Shown: positions 17,510 to 28,256 of the stretch, piece by piece
How the letters are laid out: each line of letters begins with the position of its first letter
Numbering within the stretch: position 1 is the first letter of the stretch
Source of the DNA: Bradyrhizobium sp. SRS-191
Lineage (GTDB): Bacteria > Pseudomonadota > Alphaproteobacteria > Rhizobiales > Xanthobacteraceae
Direction of reading: 5' to 3'
Assembly (NCBI RefSeq): GCF_024586915.1
Contig: NZ_JANBVS010000008.1
Span: forward strand, 186,001-250,000
DNA: 64,000 bases
Made by a program: the position numbers and the translations under genes
The notes under the pieces: model-generated
What the model was told of the DNA's origin: nothing
Database searches by the model: none
What the model saw: the letters and a program-made list of their open reading frames with translations, nothing else

Positions 17510-18949
17510 GTGGCGCCGCTCCCCAGTCATCGGATCAGCGGAGGATCGGACCTGGCAGACCCTCAGACCACGCCAGCGCAGCGCTCGCAGATGCGCCCTG
17601 CCGTGTTCATCGTCATCGCCGGGATCCTCGCGATCGTCGGCGCTCTGGCGGGCGCCTATTATTTTGCCATGCGTCCGGTGGTCTTGAAGATTGCCGTCGG
17701 TCCGCCGAACAGCGATGACCTGAAGGTCGTCCAGGCGCTGACCCAGGCCTTCTCGCAGTCTCATGCCTATGTCCGGCTGCGGCCGGTGCCGACCGAGGGC
17801 GCCGGCGAGAGCGCGCAGGCCTTGGCGGCTGGAAAGGTCGACCTTGCGATCGTGCGCGGCGACCTCGAGGTCCCGAAGAACGCGCAGGCCGTCGCGACCT
17901 TGCGCAAGAACGTTGCCGTGCTCTGGGTGCCCGCGTCCGGCAAAGGCAAGGGCAAGAAGGGCGCCGCCAAGATCACCAAGATCTCGCAGCTCGCCGGCCA
18001 CAAGGTCGGCATCATCGGCCGGACGCCGGCCAACGCCAACCTCTTGAAGGTGATCCTGCACCAATACGGTGTCGATGCCGGCAAGGTGGAGATCGTGCAA
18101 TTTCCGATCACCGAGGCCGCCGAAGCCGTTCGCAGCCAGAAGGCGGACGTCTTTCTTGCCGCCGGGCCGGTCAACAGCAAGATCACCGGCGACGCGATCG
18201 CGGCCGCGACCAAGGAGGGCGGCGTGCCGACCTTCCTGGCGATCGATTCGGCGGAAGCCATCGCGCAGAACCACCCCGAATACGAGGCCGCGGAAATTCC
18301 CGCCGGTGCCTTCGGCGGCTCGCCCGATCGTCCGGAAGACGAAGTCAAGACGATCAGCTTCAACCACCACATCGTTGCGCGCAAAGGTCTCGCCGACTCC
18401 ACCGTCTCCGCATTCACGCACCAGCTGTTCTCGGTGCGCCAGCAATTGCTGTCGGAATTCCCGCTGGCGGCCAAGATCGAGACGCCCGACACCGACAAGG
18501 ATGCCGCCATCCCCGCCCATCCCGGCGCGGCGGCCTTCGTCGACGGCGAGGAGAAGACCTTCCTCGATCGCTACAGCGACTACATCTGGTGGGGCCTGAT
18601 GGCGCTGTCGGCGATGGGCTCGGCCGGCGCCTGGTTCGCCGGTTATCTCAAGCGGGACGAGCGCACGATCAACACGTCGCTGCGTGACCGCCTGCTGGAG
18701 ATGATCCCGATCGCCCGCAAGAGCGACTCGACCGAGGAGCTCGACCAGCTCCAGGCCGAGGCGGACGAGATCCTGCGCAACACGCTGACCTGCTTCGAGG
18801 ACGGCGCGATCGAGCACGCCGCGCTGACGGCGTTCAACATCGCGCTCGAGCAGTTTCACAACGCGGTCGCCGATCGTAAGCTGATCCTGATGAGCATGCC
18901 GGCCAACCTGCAGCGCACCGGCGCGCAGTTGCGCGCTGCCGGCACCTGA
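17510..18949 (+). CDS. TAXI-family solute-binding protein with two membrane anchors
   Basis: The 479-residue protein begins with a cytoplasmic tail and one transmembrane helix (about 28-55). A TAXI-type binding domain follows (LKIAVGPPNSDDLKVVQALTQAF, KVDLAIVRGDLEVP, KVGIIGRTPANANLLKVILHQYGV). A second helix lies near residue 375 (YIWWGLMALSAMGSAGAWFAGYL), and then comes a cytoplasmic helical tail of about 100 residues. This is unlike a soluble binding protein and suggests a tethered sensor or an adaptor. GTG at 17510 has GGAG six bases upstream; a TTG at 17462 extends the frame. No DctQM permease is adjacent. Confidence 0.8.
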   Translation: MAPLPSHRISGGSDLADPQTTPAQRSQMRPAVFIVIAGILAIVGALAGAYYFAMRPVVLKIAVGPPNSDDLKVVQALTQAFSQSHAYVRLRPVPTEGAGESAQALAAGKVDLAIVRGDLEVPKNAQAVATLRKNVAVLWVPASGKGKGKKGAAKITKISQLAGHKVGIIGRTPANANLLKVILHQYGVDAGKVEIVQFPITEAAEAVRSQKADVFLAAGPVNSKITGDAIAAATKEGGVPTFLAIDSAEAIAQNHPEYEAAEIPAGAFGGSPDRPEDEVKTISFNHHIVARKGLADSTVSAFTHQLFSVRQQLLSEFPLAAKIETPDTDKDAAIPAHPGAAAFVDGEEKTFLDRYSDYIWWGLMALSAMGSAGAWFAGYLKRDERTINTSLRDRLLEMIPIARKSDSTEELDQLQAEADEILRNTLTCFEDGAIEHAALTAFNIALEQFHNAVADRKLILMSMPANLQRTGAQLRAAGT

Positions 18950-19108
18950 GGCGATCTCAGCTCGTCCTTGGGATTTGTGTCTCGGCGGGGGCCTGCCGGT
19001 ATTCGGGCGTGCCGGGCACGTCCTGTAATTCCAGCGTCATCGAAGTTTTCTAGGTCTGCGGTCCTGTGGCAGCGCTCGTTCCGCGCGCCATTCGCCCAGG
19101 AGATCCGC

Positions 19109-20680
19109 ATGACCGTTCACATTCCCCGCCCGAAGCTGCACAGGCTGACCCGCCGCCGTTTCCTGTCGACGGCTGCCGCCGGCGCCGCGACCTTGGCGAT
19201 GCCGCGTCTGAGCCGCGCCGCCGACCGGCCGCAGATCACCCATGGCGTGCAGTCCGGCGACGTCGGCATGGATGGCGGCGTGGTGTGGGCGCGGGCCGAC
19301 CGGCCGTCGCAGATGCTGGTCGAGGTCGCGACCACCGAATCGTTCAAGGACGCACGCAGCCTGCCGCCGATCGCGGCGCTTCCGGAAAGCGATTTCACGG
19401 CCAAGATGCTGGTCGACGGCCTGCCGAGCGGCCAGGACATCTTCTACCGCGTCAAGTTTCGCGACCTGTCGCACACCGCCGTCGAGAGCGAGCCGGTCGT
19501 CGGCCGCTTCCGAACCGCGCCCGGCAACAAGCGCGACGTCTCGTTCGTGTGGGGCGGCGACGTCGCCGGCCAGGGCTGGGGCATCAACCCGGACGATGGC
19601 GGCATGTTCACCTTCGCCACGATGAAGAAGCATCGTCCGGACTTCTTCCTGCATTCCGGCGACACCATCTATGCCGACGGCCCGATCAAGTCCGAGGTCA
19701 AGCTGCCGGACAACAAGGTCTGGAAGAACCTGACGATCGAGGAGAAGGCCAAGGTCGCCGAGACGCTCGACGAATTCCGCGCCGCTCACAAATACAATTT
19801 CCTCGACGAGAATGTCCGCGGCTTCAATGCCGAGGTGCCGATCTTCGTGCAGTGGGACGACCACGAGGTGACCAACAACTGGTCGGCCTCGAAGGATCTG
19901 CCGGCGGTCTACAAGGAGCGCAACATCCAGCTGCTCGCCGCGCGCGCGGCCCGCGCCTTCCATGAAATGTATCCGATGCGCGAGAGCATCAATGAGCCGG
20001 GCCGGGTCTATCGCACCATCAATTACGGCCCGCATCTCGACGTGTTCGTGCTCGACGAGCGCAGCTATCGCGGCGCCAACGGTCCGAACCTCGAGGACAA
20101 ATATGGCCCGGCGTCCTACTTCATCGGCCCGGAGCAGATGCGCTGGCTGAAGCAGGCCCTGCTCAACTCGCACGCGACCTGGAAGGTGATCGCCTCCGAC
20201 ATGCCGCTCAGCATCATCGTGTATGACGATGCCACCAACAGACGCGGCTCCGAGGCGATCGCGCAGGGCGACGGTCCAGCACGCGGCCGCGAGCTGGAGA
20301 TCGCCGAGATCCTGCGCTTCATCAAGGCGGCGCCGATCCAGAACACGGTGTGGCTGACGGCCGACGTGCACTACGCCGCCGCGCACTACTACGACCCGAA
20401 CAAGGCGCAATTCCAGGACTTCGAGCCGTTCTGGGAGTTCGTCTCGGGCCCGCTGCATGCCGGCACGTTCGGTCCGAACGAGCTCGACAATACGTTCGGC
20501 CCCGAGGTGCGCTTCATCAAGGCGCCCGGCCTCGACAAGCAGAACCTGCCGCCGTCCGCCGGGATGCAGTTCTTCGGCCACGTCAAGATCGACGGCGCCA
20601 GCGGCCAGATGACGGTGACCCTGCGCGATCGTGCCGACGTCGCGCTCTGGTCGACCACGCTGGATCCCAAGCTCGGCTGA
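19109..20680 (+). CDS. Alkaline phosphatase D (PhoD)-family phosphatase/phosphodiesterase, Tat-exported
   Basis: The 523-residue protein starts with a twin-arginine signal (LTRRRFLSTAAAGAATLA, cleavage near SRAADRP). A PhoD N-terminal domain follows (ITHGVQSGDVGMDGGVVWARAD), then the metallophosphatase domain with FFLHSGDTIYADGP, VQWDDHEVTNNW and VWLTADVHYAAAHYY. These histidines and aspartates bind the metals (Ca and Fe in characterised PhoD). It hydrolyses phosphomonoesters or diesters in the periplasm to release phosphate. AGGAG lies six bases before the ATG. Confidence 0.93.
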   Translation: MTVHIPRPKLHRLTRRRFLSTAAAGAATLAMPRLSRAADRPQITHGVQSGDVGMDGGVVWARADRPSQMLVEVATTESFKDARSLPPIAALPESDFTAKMLVDGLPSGQDIFYRVKFRDLSHTAVESEPVVGRFRTAPGNKRDVSFVWGGDVAGQGWGINPDDGGMFTFATMKKHRPDFFLHSGDTIYADGPIKSEVKLPDNKVWKNLTIEEKAKVAETLDEFRAAHKYNFLDENVRGFNAEVPIFVQWDDHEVTNNWSASKDLPAVYKERNIQLLAARAARAFHEMYPMRESINEPGRVYRTINYGPHLDVFVLDERSYRGANGPNLEDKYGPASYFIGPEQMRWLKQALLNSHATWKVIASDMPLSIIVYDDATNRRGSEAIAQGDGPARGRELEIAEILRFIKAAPIQNTVWLTADVHYAAAHYYDPNKAQFQDFEPFWEFVSGPLHAGTFGPNELDNTFGPEVRFIKAPGLDKQNLPPSAGMQFFGHVKIDGASGQMTVTLRDRADVALWSTTLDPKLG

Positions 20681-20698
20681 CGCCGTGCTGCGGCGGCG

Positions 20699-21073
20699 CT
20701 AATCGCGCCGCCGCAGCACCGCCTCCAATGCGTCGGTCGGACATGGCTTCGGCAGACGCGGCCGGTCGGAAAATGCCGATGGCACGCCGTCGGCGCCATA
20801 GCCGGTCGAGAACGCGAAGGGGATGCCGAGCGTGTTCAGCCGCTCGGCGATCGCAAAGCTCTTTTCGCGCACGAGCCCGACGTCGAGCAGCGCGAATTCC
20901 GGCGGGCGCTCCTCGATCATGGCCAGCGCGCTGGCGACATTTGCGGCGACCCTGACGTCGGCGACGCCAAGGTCGGTGATGGTGTCTTCCAAGCCGAGCG
21001 CAATGATCGGGTCGTCTTCGACGACCAGCACATGCTGATAGAGCTCGGGCACGCTGGGTTGCGAGCTGGTCAT
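20699..21073 (-). CDS. Single-domain response regulator (receiver only)
   Basis: This 124-residue protein consists of one receiver domain. The acidic pair is in VLVVEDDPIIALGL, the phospho-acceptor Asp in FALLDVGL, the Thr/Ser switch in FAFSTGYG, and the conserved Lys in LPKPCP. With no output domain, it probably acts by protein contact or as a phosphate sink. The ATG at 21073 is preferred over a TTG at 21091. It is convergent with the PhoD gene and divergent from a Crp/Fnr regulator. Confidence 0.88.
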   Translation of the reverse strand: MTSSQPSVPELYQHVLVVEDDPIIALGLEDTITDLGVADVRVAANVASALAMIEERPPEFALLDVGLVREKSFAIAERLNTLGIPFAFSTGYGADGVPSAFSDRPRLPKPCPTDALEAVLRRRD

Positions 21074-21186
21074 GTGATCTGCGGGTTCCAAGGTAAAGAT
21101 GGCTCCCGCAGCCGGCGCCTCGTCTCAAGCACGCTGGCGGGTTCCTGGAACCGAAGCCATCATATCCGAGTTCCTGTGTCGGTGCA

Positions 21187-21200
21187 CTTGTGAACACAAG
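21187..21200 (+). promoter_or_regulatory. Palindromic operator candidate before the Crp/Fnr gene
   Basis: CTTGTGAACACAAG is a perfect 14-base palindrome 39 bases before the Crp/Fnr-family start, in the divergent promoter region. Two-fold symmetry of this size suits a dimeric Crp-like repressor or activator, so autoregulation is possible. No binding evidence exists. Confidence 0.4.
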
Positions 21201-21239
21201 GGGCACGGATCACGCACATGCGTAGCGCGGGGGACAACG

Positions 21240-22001
21240 ATGCTGAGCCAAGGTGTGACGACACTCGCGCGGGAGCGGCCCTACAACAATCTGTTGAGGC
21301 GGCTCAGCCCCGCCGACTATGCGCTGATCGCGCCGCATCTGGTCGAGGACCAGGCCGCGCCGAACGAGCTGCTGTATCGTCCAGGGGACGACGTGCAGGT
21401 CGTGCATTTTCCCTGTGGCCCGGCCCTCGCGTCCTATCTCGTTCCCAACGAGGATGGCCGTGATGTCGAGACCATCCTGGTCGGCCGCGAGGGTGCCGTC
21501 GGCGGCATCGTCAGCGAAGGCTTCCTGCCGGCCTATACGCGCATCGTCGTCAAGTTCGGCGGCCCGCTCGCGCGGCTCCCGCTGTCACGGCTGGCCGCCG
21601 CCAAGCTGCAATCCAAGACGCTGCGCAACGTGTTCGCGCGCTATGCAGACTGCATGCTGGCGCAGATGTTCCAGTCGACCGCCTGCAACGCCATCCACTC
21701 GATCGAGCAGCGCACCGCGAAATGGATCGTCGCGGCGATGGACCGCACCGACGGCGAGCCGATCGTGCCCTTGACGCATGAGCAGCTCGCCACCCTGCTT
21801 GGGGTTGGTCGCTCCTATGTCAGCCGTGTCGTCCAGACATTCAGGGCTGAAGGTATTCTCGATACGAGACGGGGTGCCTTCATGGTGCGCGACTTCGATG
21901 CCTTGAAGCACCGCTCCTGCCTGTGCAACGAGGCGGTGAAGGGCCATTTCGAGGAGGTGCTGCGCGGCGTCTATCCGACCGAGCAAGCCGCCACGGGCTG
22001 A
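21240..22001 (+). CDS. Crp/Fnr-family transcriptional regulator
   Basis: The 253-residue protein has an N-terminal cyclic-nucleotide-binding-like barrel (about 20-135, with LLYRPGDDVQVVHFPCGP and VGREGAVGGIVSEG), a dimerisation helix and a C-terminal winged helix. The recognition helix is in LTHEQLATLLGVGRSYVSRVVQTF. It lacks the N-terminal cysteine cluster of Fnr, so it should not hold a 4Fe-4S cluster of that type. The start chosen is the ATG preceded by GGGGGA. A palindrome upstream may be its own operator. Confidence 0.88.
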   Translation: MLSQGVTTLARERPYNNLLRRLSPADYALIAPHLVEDQAAPNELLYRPGDDVQVVHFPCGPALASYLVPNEDGRDVETILVGREGAVGGIVSEGFLPAYTRIVVKFGGPLARLPLSRLAAAKLQSKTLRNVFARYADCMLAQMFQSTACNAIHSIEQRTAKWIVAAMDRTDGEPIVPLTHEQLATLLGVGRSYVSRVVQTFRAEGILDTRRGAFMVRDFDALKHRSCLCNEAVKGHFEEVLRGVYPTEQAATG

Positions 22002-22061
22002 TACGAACCCGTCATTGCCTTTCGCGCTGGGAACTTGCCATAGTCCGGGTGCAACCGGACG

Positions 22062-22790
22062 ATGGGAGCCATGGACGGCGCCGCTCTTCATGCCATCTTC
22101 GACGTCGCTGCCTGGCTCAGCGCGGCCGCCGCGGGCTGGTGGCTCACGCGTCGCGTGGGCATCAGCTTTCCGAGACAGTCGACCGAATGGCCCTATGTCG
22201 CCGTGCTGGTGTTTGGTGCCGGCCTGGGCGCCTACCTGTTCGGGACGCTGAATCTGTGGCTGTCCGGCATGACCGGACTGGCGCGCTCGGTCGAGGGCGC
22301 GCTCGCCGGCGGCATCGTCGCGGTCGAACTGTACAAATGGCGGCACGGCATCGCCCTGCGAACCGGCGCCCGCTTCGCGCTGCCGCTGGCGGTCGGCATC
22401 GCGGTCGGCCGGATCGGCTGCTATGCGGCCGGGCTCGATGATTTCACCTATGGTACGCCGACCACCTTGCCGTGGGGGCACGATTTCGGCGACGGTGTTC
22501 TGCGCCATCCGGTCCAGCTCTATGAGAGCCTCGCGATGGCATGCTTCGCCATCTTGTATGTGGTCGCGGTGCTCCGGCGGAACGAAGCCATCATCACCAA
22601 CGGCTTCTATCTCGCGCTGCTCGCCTACGGCCTGCAGCGCTTCGGCTGGGAATTCCTCAAGCCCTACGGGCCCGTCATCGGTCCGTTCACGCTCTTCCAT
22701 CTGCTGTCGCTTGCGATCGCCGCCTACGCCGCGGCCATGCTCGCGACGGAGCCGCACGCGAAGGTCCTGCATGAACGCGCCGCTGCGTAA
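22062..22790 (+). CDS. Prolipoprotein diacylglyceryl transferase (Lgt)-like membrane protein
   Basis: The 242-residue protein has about six or seven hydrophobic segments. Lgt-like motifs are GRIGCYAAG (compare GRIGNFINGE), RHPVQLYES (compare RHPSQLYE) and a C-terminal FLKPYGPVIGPF. Lgt moves diacylglyceryl from phosphatidylglycerol to lipoprotein cysteines. This protein is shorter and diverged, so it may use phosphatidylglycerol-like lipid for another acceptor. Its last 20 bases overlap the start of the radical SAM gene, so the two are translationally coupled and likely act together on lipids. Confidence 0.75.
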   Translation: MGAMDGAALHAIFDVAAWLSAAAAGWWLTRRVGISFPRQSTEWPYVAVLVFGAGLGAYLFGTLNLWLSGMTGLARSVEGALAGGIVAVELYKWRHGIALRTGARFALPLAVGIAVGRIGCYAAGLDDFTYGTPTTLPWGHDFGDGVLRHPVQLYESLAMACFAILYVVAVLRRNEAIITNGFYLALLAYGLQRFGWEFLKPYGPVIGPFTLFHLLSLAIAAYAAAMLATEPHAKVLHERAAA

Positions 22791-24183
22791 GTCACGTCCC
22801 TATGTGTTCTGGGGGCAGACGCAATCTCTTTGCGAGACCTGCCTCGCGCTTGTGCCGACCAAGATCCAGATCCTGGGCAATGAGGTCTGGTACGAGAAGC
22901 GCTGCAAGGAGCATGGCGTGCAGTCGACGCTGGTCTCGGACGATGCGGATTATTGGCGGCGCTGCAAATCGTTCATCAAGCCGGGCGACACGCCGCTGAG
23001 CTTCCAGCGCCGTACCGAATACGGCTGTCCCTATGATTGCGGCCTGTGTCCGGACCACGAGCAGCATTCCTGCCTGGCGCTGATCGAGATCACCGACCAC
23101 TGCAACCTCACTTGCCCGGTGTGCTTCGCCGAATCGTCGCCGCAACGCGCGCATTTCACCCCGCTCGCGACCGCCGAGCGGATGCTGGATGCGCTGGTGA
23201 CAAGCGAGGGCGAGCCGGACCTGGTGCAGATCTCCGGCGGCGAGCCGACCCTGCATCCCCAGTTCTTCGACATCCTCGCCGCCGTGCGGGCCCGGCCCAT
23301 TCGTCACGTGATGATCAACACCAACGGCCTGCGCATCGCCCGCGAGCCGGACTTTGTCGCGCGGCTCGCCGAGAACAAGCGTGGGTTGGAGGTCTATCTG
23401 CAGTTCGACTCGCTATCACGCGCCGGCCTCACCAACATCCGCGGCGCCGATCTGCGCCGTATCCGCCAGCAGGCGCTGGAAAACCTCGAGCGGCACGGCA
23501 TCTCGACGACCTTGGTCGCGACCATCAAGCGCGGCGTCAACGACGACGAGATCGGCGACATCGTCCGTCATGCGCTGCAATGGACATGCGTGCGCGGCGT
23601 CACCCTGCAGCCGGTGCAGGACGTCGGCCGCAACGACAGCTTCAACAAGGACACCGATCGCATCATGCTGTCGGAGATCCGCCGCCGCGTGATCGAGACC
23701 GGCGTGTTCGGCGAACAGGACATGATCCCGCTGCCCTGCAATCCCGAGAGCATCTCGATCGGCTACGGCCTGCGCCACGGCGCCACCGTGCTGCCGCTGA
23801 CGGCGATGGTGCCCGAGGCGGAGCTGCTGTCGGTGATGCCGAACACGATCAGCCCGGAGAAATACCCGGTGCTGCGGGACAAATTCGTCGAGCTGTTCTC
23901 GCTGTCCTCGGGGCCGCTCAATACCGGCGAGCGCGTCGCCGAATTCCTCTGCTGCCTGCCGTCAGTTCAGGTGCCGGACAGTCTCGGTTATGAGCACGTC
24001 TTCCGCGTCACCATCGTGCAGTTTCTCGACCGCTTCAATTTCTGTGTCGCCAACGTCAAGCGCTCCTGCATCCACTTCGTCACCGAGCGCGGCGAAATCA
24101 TCCCGTTCGACACCTACAATCTGTTTTATCGCAACGGCGCCATCGACGGCATCCGCGCGCGGCTGGGGAGGGGAAGCCCATGA
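22771..24183 (+). CDS. Radical SAM protein of the tetraether-lipid-synthase (Tes, MJ0619-like) type
   Basis: The 470-residue protein has an N-terminal Cys pair (CETC), then EKRCKEHG, YGCPYDCGLCPDH and the radical SAM cluster CNLTCPVCF with the preceding IEITDH. QISGGEPTLHPQF is the SAM-binding GGE motif. This order of Cys-rich blocks is the one I know from MJ0619/Tes, which couples lipid tails through sp3 C-C bonds to make membrane-spanning lipids. The start at 22771 lies inside the Lgt-like gene and its stop overlaps the next small gene. Substrate is inferred. Confidence 0.8.
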   Translation: MNAPLRKSRPYVFWGQTQSLCETCLALVPTKIQILGNEVWYEKRCKEHGVQSTLVSDDADYWRRCKSFIKPGDTPLSFQRRTEYGCPYDCGLCPDHEQHSCLALIEITDHCNLTCPVCFAESSPQRAHFTPLATAERMLDALVTSEGEPDLVQISGGEPTLHPQFFDILAAVRARPIRHVMINTNGLRIAREPDFVARLAENKRGLEVYLQFDSLSRAGLTNIRGADLRRIRQQALENLERHGISTTLVATIKRGVNDDEIGDIVRHALQWTCVRGVTLQPVQDVGRNDSFNKDTDRIMLSEIRRRVIETGVFGEQDMIPLPCNPESISIGYGLRHGATVLPLTAMVPEAELLSVMPNTISPEKYPVLRDKFVELFSLSSGPLNTGERVAEFLCCLPSVQVPDSLGYEHVFRVTIVQFLDRFNFCVANVKRSCIHFVTERGEIIPFDTYNLFYRNGAIDGIRARLGRGSP

Positions 24184-24437
24184 GCGATCCGGAGGACAAG
24201 ATTCCGTCCTGGCCAGCCGGACCCGACCAAGAGCGGCAGCTGCGCAGCGGCTGCATGTCGGCGTTCCTGTTCGTGATTGGTGTCATCCTGCTGCTGCCCG
24301 GCGCCTGCGCCGTGGTCTTCGGCTATCTCGGCTTGCAGGAGAAAAACTGGCCGGCGGAATTGACCTCGTGGGTCGTCGCGGGCCTGGCGGTCGGCGCCGG
24401 CGGGATCTGGCTGATCATCAGGGCGTGGCGCCGATGA
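24180..24437 (+). CDS. Small two-helix membrane protein in the Tes-like cluster
   Basis: An 85-residue frame starts at an ATG overlapping the radical SAM stop (ATGA). It has a polar N-terminus, then two transmembrane helices (about 25-50 and 62-80) and a basic end (IIRAWRR). No known motif is seen. The overlap strongly suggests co-translation with the upstream gene, perhaps as a membrane partner of the radical SAM enzyme. Confidence 0.65.
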   Translation: MSDPEDKIPSWPAGPDQERQLRSGCMSAFLFVIGVILLLPGACAVVFGYLGLQEKNWPAELTSWVVAGLAVGAGGIWLIIRAWRR

Positions 24438-24486
24438 CGACTGCCGGGGGTCCTTCCTCATCCCATCGCGCGGGGTCCACCCGGCC

Positions 24487-24756
24487 ATGAATGATCCAGA
24501 CGATCACCGCCCGTCGCTATCGCCTTTCCTACAGGAGGTGCGTCGGGTCCGCGAGCCGCCGGCACGTCTCATGGCGACCCTGGGGGCCATCCTCGGCGGT
24601 CTCGCCTTGATGTTTCCGTTCGGCTGCACCATGGCCTTCATGCGCCGCGAGTGGAACGAGTTCGGCGGCTTGTTCGGTCCCGGAGCCATCCTGGCCGGCA
24701 TGGCCGTCGCGGGACTCGTGGTGATCGTGCTGGCCGTGCGCCGCCGCTGGGGCTGA
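24487..24756 (+). CDS. Second small two-helix membrane protein in the Tes-like cluster
   Basis: An 89-residue frame has the same layout as its neighbour at 24180: a polar, Pro- and Asp-containing N-terminus (MNDPDDHRPS), helices at about 28-50 and 63-83, and an Arg-rich end (VRRRWG). The resemblance suggests a duplicated pair. It starts 49 bases after the previous stop. An AGGAGG lies inside the frame and is unlikely to be its ribosome site. Function unknown. Confidence 0.6.
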   Translation: MNDPDDHRPSLSPFLQEVRRVREPPARLMATLGAILGGLALMFPFGCTMAFMRREWNEFGGLFGPGAILAGMAVAGLVVIVLAVRRRWG

Positions 24757-24827
24757 ACGGCCCGTTCAGGCGGTGGGAGGCGTTAGCCAGATCCTCGAAA
24801 GCCGCTCCTCATTCCTGAAAGCAGTCA

Positions 24828-24855
24828 TTGTTTTTTGGCATTTTTTGCCTATATT
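24828..24855 (+). promoter_or_regulatory. Promoter candidate for typA
   Basis: TTGTTT (24828-24833) and TATATT (24850-24855) are 16 bases apart and form a sigma-70-like promoter in an unusually AT-rich stretch. The leader to typA would be about 180 bases. It contains a weak CCCGG/CCGGG hairpin followed by T-rich sequence (24878-24909), which could be an attenuator. Confidence 0.5.
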
Positions 24856-25043
24856 GCGCCGCAACGCGCTAGGTCTGCCCGGTCGATTGGCCGGGTTTCC
24901 TTTTTGGGGTTGCCGGCCCCTGCCGCCGAACGAGTTTCGCGAGCGCGCGTCGCAAAGCTAACAGCTTGATTCGACTATAACAATGCGCGCGCCCCGCAGG
25001 GGACAGAGCACGGGCTCTTGAGAAAGCTTAGAAGATACCGATC

Positions 25044-26870
<1,827 letters not shown>

Positions 26871-26891
26871 GCCGCTCTCCGTTCTCTCTGT

Positions 26892-26978
26892 CGTCATGGC
26901 CCGGGCTTGACCCGGCCATCCACGTCTTGATGCTTGCGAGAACGCAGATGGATGCCCGGGGCAAGCCCGGGCATGACG
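26892..26978. repeat. Palindromic intergenic repeat pair (CGTCATGGCCGGG type)
   Basis: CGTCATGG with CCGGGCTTGACCCGG on the left is mirrored by GCAAGCCCGGGCATGACG on the right. It is the same element type and orientation as 10124-10210. It ends 18 bases before the amine oxidase start. Confidence 0.7.
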
Positions 26979-26996
26979 ACGGAGTTGGATGACCCG

Positions 26997-28241
26997 ATGT
27001 CCTTCCCATCCTCCGTCGACATCGCAATCATCGGGGCCGGCGCGGCCGGCCTCGGCGCCGCGCATACGCTGCGCGACAACGGCGTCTCCTTCATCGTGCT
27101 CGAAGCCCGTGACCGCATCGGCGGCCGGGCCCACACCATCATGGCCTCGCCCGATGTGACGTTCGATCTCGGCTGCGGCTGGTTGCACTCCGCCGACCGC
27201 AACTCCTTCGTCCCCGTCGCCGAGCAGCTTTCCTTCGCCATCGACAAGTCGCGCCCGCCGTGGCGTGATCAGGCCTATCAGGCGGCATTCCCGCGTGCCG
27301 AACGCGAGGATTTCCTGCGCGCTCTAGAAGCCTTTTTCACCCGTACCGCAGACGCCGCGACAAGTGGCCGCGATGCGCCAGCGAGCATCTGCCTGGAGCC
27401 CGGCAATCGCTGGAACGGCATGATCGATGCGATCTGCACCTATCTCAACGGCTGCGAGCTCGACCAGATGTCGCTGCTCGACTTCGAGGCCTATGAGGAC
27501 ACCGAGCTGAACTGGCGCGTCCGCCGTGGTTATGGCGCGCTGGTCTCGGCCTACGGCGCGGAACTGCCGGTCGCGCTCAGCTGCAATGTCACGCTGATCG
27601 ATCACAGTGGCAAGCGCATCGGGCTCACGACATCGCAAGGCACATTGACCGCCGACAAGGTCATCATCACCGTCCCCACCAATCTCATCGCCGACGAAGC
27701 GCTCCGCTTCACGCCGGCTCTGCCCGAGAAGGTCGATGCCGCTGCCGGCCTGCCGCTCGGCCTCGACAACAAGGTGACGCTGGCGCTCGAGGGCTGGGCG
27801 CATCTGCCTAGGGATTCCGGCATGCGCGGCCGCAGCAGCACCGCCCGCGTCGGCAGTTTTCAGCTGCGCCCGTTCGGCCAGCCCTGCATCGAGGGCTTTT
27901 ACGGCGGCAGCTTCGCCCGCGAAATCGAGGCGGCGGGCGAGGGGGCACTCACGGCGCAGGCGATCGACGATGTCGTGGCGCTGCTCGGCAGCGACATCCG
28001 CAAGAGCCTCAAGCCGCTCGCCGAGTCGCGCTGGGGCGCCGACCCGTTCGCGCGCGGCGCCTATTCGCATGCGCTGCCTGGCCACGCCGACAAGCGCGCC
28101 GTGCTGGCCGCCCCGGTCGATGGGCGGCTGTTCTTTGCGGGAGAGGCGACGCCACCGGATTTCTTCTCGACGGCTCACGGCGCTCGCGACTCAGGTGAGC
28201 GGGCGGCAAAGGAGGCGTTGGCGGCACTAGATCCGCACTGA
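26997..28241 (+). CDS. FAD-dependent amine oxidase (flavin monoamine oxidase family)
   Basis: The 414-residue protein starts with a Rossmann dinucleotide fold (VDIAIIGAGAAGLGAAHTL), then EARDRIGGRAHTI and DLGCGWLHSADRN. It ends with the FAD-closing motif FFAGEATPPDFFSTAHGARDSGERAA. This is the layout of monoamine/polyamine oxidases, which oxidise amines to aldehydes with release of ammonia and peroxide. No signal peptide is present, so it is cytoplasmic. The ATG at 26997 begins directly before the FAD fold. The substrate is unknown. Confidence 0.9.
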   Translation: MSFPSSVDIAIIGAGAAGLGAAHTLRDNGVSFIVLEARDRIGGRAHTIMASPDVTFDLGCGWLHSADRNSFVPVAEQLSFAIDKSRPPWRDQAYQAAFPRAEREDFLRALEAFFTRTADAATSGRDAPASICLEPGNRWNGMIDAICTYLNGCELDQMSLLDFEAYEDTELNWRVRRGYGALVSAYGAELPVALSCNVTLIDHSGKRIGLTTSQGTLTADKVIITVPTNLIADEALRFTPALPEKVDAAAGLPLGLDNKVTLALEGWAHLPRDSGMRGRSSTARVGSFQLRPFGQPCIEGFYGGSFAREIEAAGEGALTAQAIDDVVALLGSDIRKSLKPLAESRWGADPFARGAYSHALPGHADKRAVLAAPVDGRLFFAGEATPPDFFSTAHGARDSGERAAKEALAALDPH

Positions 28242-28256
28242 CTTAGCCCCTCCGCC

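Noticed and set aside
21147..21172. GGAAC-N17-AGTT before the Crp/Fnr gene
   Set aside because: It resembles an EcfG promoter, but the -10 is AGTT, not CGTT, so the match is weak.
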